This document shows positions 58,436 to 64,000 of a stretch of 64,000 nucleotides of DNA, piece by piece. The stretch comes from Bradyrhizobium sp. JYMT SZCCT0180 (lineage in GTDB: Bacteria; Pseudomonadota; Alphaproteobacteria; Rhizobiales; Xanthobacteraceae), in contig NZ_JAFCLZ010000001.1 in the NCBI RefSeq assembly GCF_018130165.1, forward strand, positions 62,001 through 126,000, in the 5' to 3' direction. A program made the translations under genes and the position numbers. The notes under the pieces are model-generated. The model did no database searches. It was not told the origin of the DNA and was given only the letters and a program-made list of their open reading frames with translations. Numbering within the stretch: position 1 is the stretch's first letter; every line of letters begins with the position of its first letter.

Positions 58436-59290
58436 TCAATTCTCGTGGCCAGGGCTGGCTTCTGCCGTTGAAAGCCACCAGCCATCACCCGCAAACCAGC
58501 AGGTGTCATCGACGGCGCCATCGAGCCGGAGCGACCGCACGTCTTCCCACCCCTGCAGAAACGCCTCCGTCAGGCGGCGGCCGGCATCCTCGTCCTGAAG
58601 ACCGATGCAGCCAATAAACTGTGCCCGGCCGCGGAACCTCGCCGGCCAGACCGCGCCCTGATCGGGACGTGTGACCAGCAGCATCCCGCCATGCACACCC
58701 GCGGGCGCAAGTGGAAACAACAGCCGGCCACCGCGACGCAACGCATCGAGCCACTGTTGGGCTGGCTGGGCCGCACCGGCACACACGTAGATCAAATCCG
58801 CTTTCGGCAAATCCGCCGCAATGCCCGATTTTGACTGAACGCTTACCTGTGGCAGGTCTTTCAGATTGTCGCGCGCGCGATCCGCCAGGCCTTCGTCAAT
58901 CTCATAGGCGTGCACCTGACCGCGCGGCCCGACGAGTTGTGCGAGAATCGCTGTGTAGTATCCCGTGCCCACGCCGACTTGCAGAACCGTCTCACCTTCC
59001 TTCAATTCGCAGCCATCGAGCCAGTAGGCATGCGCGCTGGGCATTCCGATATTGAGACGTTGCGCGCTATCCAGCGCGACCAGCGCATTCTGATAAATAA
59101 ACGCCGGATCATCATTCGGGGTCGTCACGTAATCATGCGCGCCGAGCGTGATCAGCCAGGGCCCGGGCCCCACAAACGGTTCGCGCTTGACCGCGCGAAA
59201 AGCCTGTTCAATCCGGGAATCCCGGACCTTGGCTGCGGCGCAGACAAGGCTGGCATAGAATGAATGCAGATTTTCCGACCGCTCTTGCAT
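58436..59290 (-). CDS. Protein-L-isoaspartate O-methyltransferase-like protein
   Basis: 284 aa from the ATG at 59290 (GGAAG upstream). It has the PCMT fold: RDSRIEQAFRAVKREPFVGP, then AYWLDGCELKEGETVLQVGV and the SAM site GVGTGYYTAILAQLVGPRG. The first third includes YQNALVALDSAQRLNIGMPS. The C-terminal part (from about 220) is longer than in Pcm. It may methylate isoaspartate in damaged proteins or another carboxylate. Confidence 0.82.
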   Translation of the reverse strand: MQERSENLHSFYASLVCAAAKVRDSRIEQAFRAVKREPFVGPGPWLITLGAHDYVTTPNDDPAFIYQNALVALDSAQRLNIGMPSAHAYWLDGCELKEGETVLQVGVGTGYYTAILAQLVGPRGQVHAYEIDEGLADRARDNLKDLPQVSVQSKSGIAADLPKADLIYVCAGAAQPAQQWLDALRRGGRLLFPLAPAGVHGGMLLVTRPDQGAVWPARFRGRAQFIGCIGLQDEDAGRRLTEAFLQGWEDVRSLRLDGAVDDTCWFAGDGWWLSTAEASPGHEN

Positions 59291-59440
59291 GATCAACTTC
59301 CGGCGTTGCGATGCTCGATCCTATTCGAGGCTGTCGCCTGCAGGAAGTTCCGCACGATGGCCAAAAAAGCCGGGAAGCGCCGCCATCACGGCGAAACGGG
59401 ATCGCGATATAGTTTCAAGTCCAATCGGAATGAAACGGCG

Positions 59441-59635
59441 CTAATGCTGCAATTGCGGCTTGACCACGGTCTGGCGAACTTCTGCGCCGCAGTCGGCGCA
59501 TTCAAAGGTGAAGTCGATCTTCGCCATGCTCCAATGCGGCTCGACGTCCCTTACAAACATCGGAATCCCGATGCAGCTCGGACAAATGACGAAAGCCGGC
59601 TCGATGTTGTCGTGATGGTGGATATAGGCTGGCAT
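59441..59635 (-). CDS. Small zinc-ribbon protein
   Basis: 64 aa with GGGGAG before the ATG at 59635. Two Cys pairs (VICPSCIG and ECADCGAEV) form a likely zinc ribbon; a His cluster (YIHHHDN) is near the start. No DNA-binding signature. It is a stand-alone short protein of a kind common in Bradyrhizobium; function unknown. Confidence 0.65.
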   Translation of the reverse strand: MPAYIHHHDNIEPAFVICPSCIGIPMFVRDVEPHWSMAKIDFTFECADCGAEVRQTVVKPQLQH

Positions 59636-59797
59636 GTCGGCACTCCCCACGGAAGCATTTTGTAGCCCTTGACCCGACCATCAGCATACGCCGCTGCCGT
59701 AAGGGCGATCATGAACTCTTGCGAACACAGGTAGAACAGCCGCACAATCCCGCCGAGTGTGACAGATTTGCACGACCGTGTCGTCTCTGCCACAGCG

Positions 59798-61000
59798 TCA
59801 ATTCTCTTCGCGCGGCAAGGGTTTACCAGGCGCCCGCTTCAAATAAGCCATGAGCTTCGGATAGTTGCGCAGCTCGCGCGCGGCGCGGTCGCGCAATGCG
59901 TAGGGCAATCCGCGCAGGCTCAAGGCGGCGCTGATGTCGACCAGTGGCAGCGGTGTCACGCCAAAACGTCGCTTATAGTCATAATCGCCCACGCTGAAGT
60001 CGAACTCGCGCACGCCGTCTCTGTGCAAGGCAGCCATGGTACGTTCGATGACCAGCCGGCCCGGCGAACAAGCCGACCATGTGTCGCCGGCATTGCTGAC
60101 CCGCAGCATGACATAGCGCAGGCCACTGCGAACGCCCAGCAAGGTCGCGACGACTTCCTCGCCGACGGTCAGCGCCGACAACACGGCATAGCCTTCACTG
60201 AGGCCATCACGTACGAGGTTTCGATAGAAATCGGCGCAGGCCCCGTCGCCGAGAATGAAGCTCGCCCCGAGATGCTGCATGCGGGCGCTCTGTTGCGCAT
60301 CCAGGGTGGCAAGAACGCGCAAGGCTTCGTCGTTCTCTCCTGCAATCCTGAATGCAGCGCCGGGATACGCCGTAAACGCGCGCCAGCTCCGTTCGAGAAC
60401 CCTGCGGACGTCGCGCTTCAGCGAACGCTTGTACTGATCGAAATCCTCGCCTGTGGTGACGAGATTACCGTTCAGCGAGCACGGCCCGGCACCATCCAGC
60501 ATCGCCAGCGGGTTGGACCCGCCCTGCAGATCGAGTGGCATTTTCTTGAAGCGAATGAGATCAGCGCCGCCAGGCAGCCGGCGCAACGCCAGCCGCAGCT
60601 CGCGCCACAGGATGGCTGCCGCCTTAGGTTCGCGCGGCGCGGCCGGACCGAGCAGCGGCGCATTGTAGTCGGTCAGTTCGAGGTCGGCGAACTCTACGAC
60701 GCAGATGCGCTTCAGCTTGCGCCTGATCAGCGGCAGAAGCAGTGCGACTTCGCCTGTCGCACGGTCCCTGACCGTTGCAATGAGCGGCTCGATACCGGGC
60801 TGTCCGGCGAACGCGCCATACCATGCCGCGAGCCATTTTTCGTGCTGGAAGATGGTCGCCTGTCCACGACGATACGCACCGTCCCAGTTACCTGCGACGG
60901 TATCCCAATTGTCGAACTCCACGGAGAACGCCGCAACCTGCGACGTGCGGTTGCGCCCCACGTGCCGTGCTGCGTCGTTCGTCAGTGTCGTCACGATCAA
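59798..61000 (-). CDS. CelD/BcsL-type GNAT acetyltransferase (polysaccharide cluster)
   Basis: 400 aa. The core GNAT region (about 170-330) includes GEDFDQYKRSLKRDVRRVLE, NDEALRVLATLDAQQSARMQ, YAVLSALTVGEEVVATLLGV and REFDFSVGDYDYKRRFGV, as in CelD/BcsL-type acyltransferases. It starts 7 bp after the cupin-type gene at 61008, so both form one operon. Such enzymes add acyl groups to exported polysaccharide precursors. The cellular substrate is unknown. Confidence 0.82.
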   Translation of the reverse strand: MIVTTLTNDAARHVGRNRTSQVAAFSVEFDNWDTVAGNWDGAYRRGQATIFQHEKWLAAWYGAFAGQPGIEPLIATVRDRATGEVALLLPLIRRKLKRICVVEFADLELTDYNAPLLGPAAPREPKAAAILWRELRLALRRLPGGADLIRFKKMPLDLQGGSNPLAMLDGAGPCSLNGNLVTTGEDFDQYKRSLKRDVRRVLERSWRAFTAYPGAAFRIAGENDEALRVLATLDAQQSARMQHLGASFILGDGACADFYRNLVRDGLSEGYAVLSALTVGEEVVATLLGVRSGLRYVMLRVSNAGDTWSACSPGRLVIERTMAALHRDGVREFDFSVGDYDYKRRFGVTPLPLVDISAALSLRGLPYALRDRAARELRNYPKLMAYLKRAPGKPLPREEN

Positions 61001-61007
61001 GCCGCCT

Positions 61008-61946
61008 TCATGCCGCCTTGAGAAGATCGACCACCTGCTCCGGATGATCGTGGTCGAGCCGGAATTCGATCTCGTTGCGCGCCTTGCGCTCGCGCTTGAC
61101 CCAGGAAGTGTTGCGCAGTGCCTTCTGCATCACCGCCTTGCCCCAGAACGCCGGACCCTTGAGCGAACGGCTCTTGGGCGTATATCCGAAGCGATTGCGC
61201 AGCAGGCCGTTGGCCAGATTGACGATCCGGGTCCGCCTGATCTCTTCATTTTCGTAACCCACCGTCATGGAGATGTTGACGGTGCCGAGATTGTCGACGC
61301 GGTGCGGCGCGTTCAGCGGCCAGTTCAGCATTTGCCCAGGTTCGAGATCGAGCACGGTCGCATAGCGATCGTACCATTCATGATAGGGCATATCGAGTTC
61401 GAGCTCGAACAGCTGGATGTCCTCGAGGTTCTTCGGAGTGACGAAGGGAGGGTTCGACGGATAGATATGGACGCGCTTGCGGCCGGCGATTTGAATCAGG
61501 CTCTGGCCGGGAAGATCGGCGTGGTAGTGAACCTGCGCCTTCGGCGCCGACAGCAGAATGCCTGCGTTGTACTGGTGCGGCAGCGCGAAGTGCGGGACCT
61601 TCTCGCCGATTTCGGCAAACATCTGGGCCAGCAGGTCGCTGTAGCGCTGGTCGATATCCGAAACCATGCGCAGGTTGAGCCAGAGGTCGCCTCTGGAAAT
61701 CGCGTCGATGACCTGATGTCCGCTGAAATTGCCGATATCGCCATGCCGCCAGATACGCTTGTCGCCCTTCACGCCGGTCTGCATCAGGCTGTAGTGCTCG
61801 CGCGGATAATTCTCGATCAGTGCGGCAAGATGATCCATCGAGAACAACGGTGACTTGTGCATGTTGTGCGCAAGCCGGATGGGTGCGTGTCCCCACAGCA
61901 CCGAATGGGTGTCGTCCCAATTACTAAAAATGCGATCTGCTGCCAT
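61008..61946 (-). CDS. JmjC/cupin-like protein (Cupin_8 family)
   Basis: 312 aa from the ATG at 61946 (GGAG upstream). The jelly roll has the iron motif VHYHADLPGQSLIQIAGRKR with His and Asp (H-x-D) and a distal His in NWPLNAPHRVDNLG. The Arg/Lys stretch in GRKRVHIYPS probably binds 2-oxoglutarate. The C-terminus (SLKGPAFWGKAVMQKALRNT) is basic. It is likely a 2-oxoglutarate- and Fe(II)-dependent hydroxylase. It is the first gene of an operon with the CelD-like gene and is divergent from the glycosyltransferase. Confidence 0.8.
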   Translation of the reverse strand: MAADRIFSNWDDTHSVLWGHAPIRLAHNMHKSPLFSMDHLAALIENYPREHYSLMQTGVKGDKRIWRHGDIGNFSGHQVIDAISRGDLWLNLRMVSDIDQRYSDLLAQMFAEIGEKVPHFALPHQYNAGILLSAPKAQVHYHADLPGQSLIQIAGRKRVHIYPSNPPFVTPKNLEDIQLFELELDMPYHEWYDRYATVLDLEPGQMLNWPLNAPHRVDNLGTVNISMTVGYENEEIRRTRIVNLANGLLRNRFGYTPKSRSLKGPAFWGKAVMQKALRNTSWVKRERKARNEIEFRLDHDHPEQVVDLLKAA

Positions 61947-62162
61947 CGTCCAACTCCTTTTTGACCTAAATTTTTTTCGCTCCGGATGACGACCGATTTC
62001 GGCTGCGTCCTGCGCGCTGTCCCGAAATCTCAGATGGCTGCCACGCCGTCGATCATCCGATGTCCCGTTATGAGACGGCCGGACAACCTTCACGCTCTAA
62101 CTGGCAAGAAGGATGCCGCAGGGGTGTCGCACCCACTTACCGGACGATAAGGTCTGGGATGT

Positions 62163-63299
62163 ATGGCTAACGCTGGCATAACCGAGAGAGCGCCGGCGAC
62201 CCCCACGATGGCTTCAGAACCGCAATATCGGGCGCTGTTTCTCGGCGCGGGACCGCAAATGCAGTGCGGCGTCGGGCAATTCACGCGATTGCTGGGCGAG
62301 TGGATCGAAAAGGCCGAACCCGGCAGCTGCACGACGTTAACCCTGACGCGATCGGAAGGGTCATTCAGCGATATCTGGCGCGCCGTCGGCTCCGCACGGA
62401 GCGTGGTCTGCAACTTTCCGATCGTGGCCTGGAAGCGCGTGATGTTCGCGCCGCTGCTGGCGATGGCCATGGCGCGGCTGCGCCGGCGCAAAACTGTCCT
62501 GATTCAGCACGAATGGGCCGGACTGCATTGGCTGCGCCGGATCACCTACATGCCGGCCCTCCTGCTCGCCGACACTATCGTCATGTTCTCGCCGCTGGTG
62601 CGGCAGGAACTCGCCGAGGATTCCCTGGTGGGCTGGACCGCGAAGAAAATTGTGCTGGCCCCGCTGCCGCCGAACATAGAGGCGCCTGCAGGGATGGCGG
62701 ATTCGGAGTTGCGCCGGCGTCTCGTTGCCGCAAGGCAAGACGGGCAGCTGGTGATCGGTCATTTCGGCTCGATCTATCCGGCCAAACAACCCAATGCGCT
62801 GCTGGAGATCGGCGCGATCCTGAAGCAACGTGGGCTGAGGCCCCTGATCGTCTATGTCGGCTCCTTCATCCGCGGCACCGACAATGTCGAGGAGGCATTC
62901 CACGCCCGCGCCGCGGAACTCGGGATCGCCGATAATGTGATCGTATCCGGTTTCGTCGCCTCCGATCACGAGGTGTTCGGACTGTTCGGCGCGGTCGACG
63001 GGTTTTGTTATCCGCTCGATGAAGGGCTCACCGCGCGCCGCTCCAGCGTTCTTGCCTGCGTGCAGGCCGGCCGGCCGCTGATCGTGACCGGCCCTGCGCT
63101 GCCCGACGAATTCGACCATCACGCGCGCTTCAAGGAATTGATCGATCGCTGTGCCATCGTGCTCGTGCCGCGTGGATCGAGCGCGGACGCCTACGCCGAT
63201 GACATCGTTGCCGCGCTGAAACGGCCGCCGGTGCAGGCCGCGTTCGACTTCGATGGGTGGTGGCAGGACGTCGCGAACGCGGTTCGCGCGCAGCTTTGA
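62163..63299 (+). CDS. Glycosyltransferase (GT-B, family 4-like)
   Basis: 378 aa. The N-domain starts ALFLGAGPQMQCGVGQFTRL, the CGVG turn of family-4 enzymes. The C-domain has VIGHFGSIYPAKQPNALLEI and VIVSGFVASDHEVFGLFGAV, then DGFCYPLDEGLTARRSSVLA (donor site). The start at 62163 has no strong ribosome site; an ATG at 62208 is an alternative. It probably transfers a sugar to a lipid-linked glycan, with the O-antigen ligase and CelD-like genes around it. Confidence 0.87.
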   Translation: MANAGITERAPATPTMASEPQYRALFLGAGPQMQCGVGQFTRLLGEWIEKAEPGSCTTLTLTRSEGSFSDIWRAVGSARSVVCNFPIVAWKRVMFAPLLAMAMARLRRRKTVLIQHEWAGLHWLRRITYMPALLLADTIVMFSPLVRQELAEDSLVGWTAKKIVLAPLPPNIEAPAGMADSELRRRLVAARQDGQLVIGHFGSIYPAKQPNALLEIGAILKQRGLRPLIVYVGSFIRGTDNVEEAFHARAAELGIADNVIVSGFVASDHEVFGLFGAVDGFCYPLDEGLTARRSSVLACVQAGRPLIVTGPALPDEFDHHARFKELIDRCAIVLVPRGSSADAYADDIVAALKRPPVQAAFDFDGWWQDVANAVRAQL

Positions 63300-63302
63300 G
63301 CC

Positions 63303-64000
63303 TCACTCCCGGACGCGAAATCGCGCCAGAAAGTGCAGGCCGAACACCGCCACCAGGAAGGTGAACCACAGGGGATCGGCGCGGTCGAGGAAGAAGCTCT
63401 CCATCGCCGACAGATAAAGTCCAAACAGCCAGATGCGCAACAGCGCCATCGCCAGCGGACCGTTGTTGCCGCCCTGGTCGGCTTGCTGGAAATTCCGCAG
63501 CGGCGCGATCACCAGCACCACGATGAGCAGAGTAAGGCCGGGCAGGCCCATGCCGAGCGCGGTATCGAGATAACCATTGTGGCTGTGCGCCGCGAACGCG
63601 GCCCATTCCTTGCCCGCAGGCAACTCCTCGAACGCCTTGCTGCCCCAGAACGCCACGAAGCCATAGCCGGTTGCCAGCCGCTGCCGCAGCGCGTCCAGCG
63701 CAAAATTCCAGATGTCGGTACGGCCGGTGAAGGTCGAATCCAGCGGCAGCAGCTTGGCGACCGCGGCCAGGCCTTCGCTCATGACGGTGCCGACGCTGAG
63801 CATGTTCAGCAATAGCAGCGGCGTCAGCAGCAGGATCGCCCGCACCCAGAACGAGCGAAACACAGATGTAAGCGACGTCAAAAGCAGCACGGCGAAGCAC
63901 AGCGTCAGCGAACTCTTGCCGGCGGCATGAAACAGAAACAGCGAACTCAAGCCGATAATGACCGCGCCGGACAGAAGGGCGCCGGAACGCGCGATGTAGA
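63303..64000 (-). CDS. O-antigen ligase/Wzy-like membrane protein (partial, cut by right edge)
   Basis: The minus-strand frame is open to base 64000, leaving the last ~231 residues. It has four or more membrane segments and the Wzy_C signature: STFTGRTDIWNFALDALRQR, then AFAAHSHNGYLDTALGMGLP. The AHSHNGYLD motif is the ligase/polymerase active region. It ends LHFLARFRVRE. It ligates or polymerises O-units or exopolysaccharide repeats at the periplasmic membrane face. It is convergent with the glycosyltransferase gene. Confidence 0.9.
   Translation of the reverse strand, partial: YIARSGALLSGAVIIGLSSLFLFHAAGKSSLTLCFAVLLLTSLTSVFRSFWVRAILLLTPLLLLNMLSVGTVMSEGLAAVAKLLPLDSTFTGRTDIWNFALDALRQRLATGYGFVAFWGSKAFEELPAGKEWAAFAAHSHNGYLDTALGMGLPGLTLLIVVLVIAPLRNFQQADQGGNNGPLAMALLRIWLFGLYLSAMESFFLDRADPLWFTFLVAVFGLHFLARFRVRE

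Overview
The window reads as chromosomal DNA of a Bradyrhizobium-like alphaproteobacterium. The evidence is its high GC, a rhizobial gene set (BacA/BclA-like ABC transporter, TorF-type porin, Bug receptors, TIGR03032 protein, Lys/Ala-rich histone-like protein), a tRNA-His with the alphaproteobacterial acceptor end, and dispersed palindromic repeats that I associate with Bradyrhizobium genomes. There is no rRNA, CRISPR array, transposase, integrase or clear phage gene. The species is an inference; no search was run.

Layout. 1-3 kb: tartrate dehydrogenase (cut by the left edge), a Bug solute receptor and a divergent LysR regulator. 3.1-10.7 kb: a double-glycine-leader peptide, then a metal-efflux locus on the minus strand (adaptor, RND pump, two copies of a small periplasmic protein, a His/Cys-rich protein and an extremely His-rich secreted peptide). 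11.2-12.2 kb: tRNA-His beside a cluster of repeats. 12.2-18 kb: L-lactate permease, BclA-like ABC transporter, TorF porin, histone-H1-like protein. 18-25 kb: glycolate oxidase genes glcF, glcE and glcD, with an ArsR regulator, a monooxygenase and a hydrolase between glcE and glcD. 25-31.3 kb: a block with a giant repetitive autotransporter and a TIGR03032 protein, flanked by direct repeats of the glcD 5' end. 31.3-36 kb: cytochrome c, a hydrolase, small secreted proteins, a TPR protein, rpmJ and a fatty acid desaturase. 36.3-47 kb: a catabolic region with a LivK-type receptor, MarR and LysR regulators, MaoC dehydratases and an amidohydrolase/dienelactone hydrolase/haloacid dehalogenase/YbaK operon; it contains truncated copies of maoC and marR, a dehydrogenase tail and two more double-glycine-leader peptides. 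47-54.7 kb: AraC regulator, second autotransporter, second Bug/LysR pair and an unknown secreted protein. 54.8-57.2 kb: an SDR-pirin-WrbA stress operon behind a strong operator-like palindrome. 57.4-64 kb: DUF5996 protein, isoaspartate methyltransferase, zinc-ribbon protein and an exopolysaccharide-type group (CelD-like acetyltransferase, JmjC/cupin protein, glycosyltransferase, O-antigen ligase cut by the right edge).

The best leads for something new are three small peptides that share an LTxxELxxVxGG leader with unrelated C-termini, two of them inside a rearranged segment; the 6.3-kb block between direct repeats of the glcD 5' end; and a REP-like hairpin that appears to be translated inside the autotransporter. 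No complete, recognisable new defence or biosynthetic system is visible.
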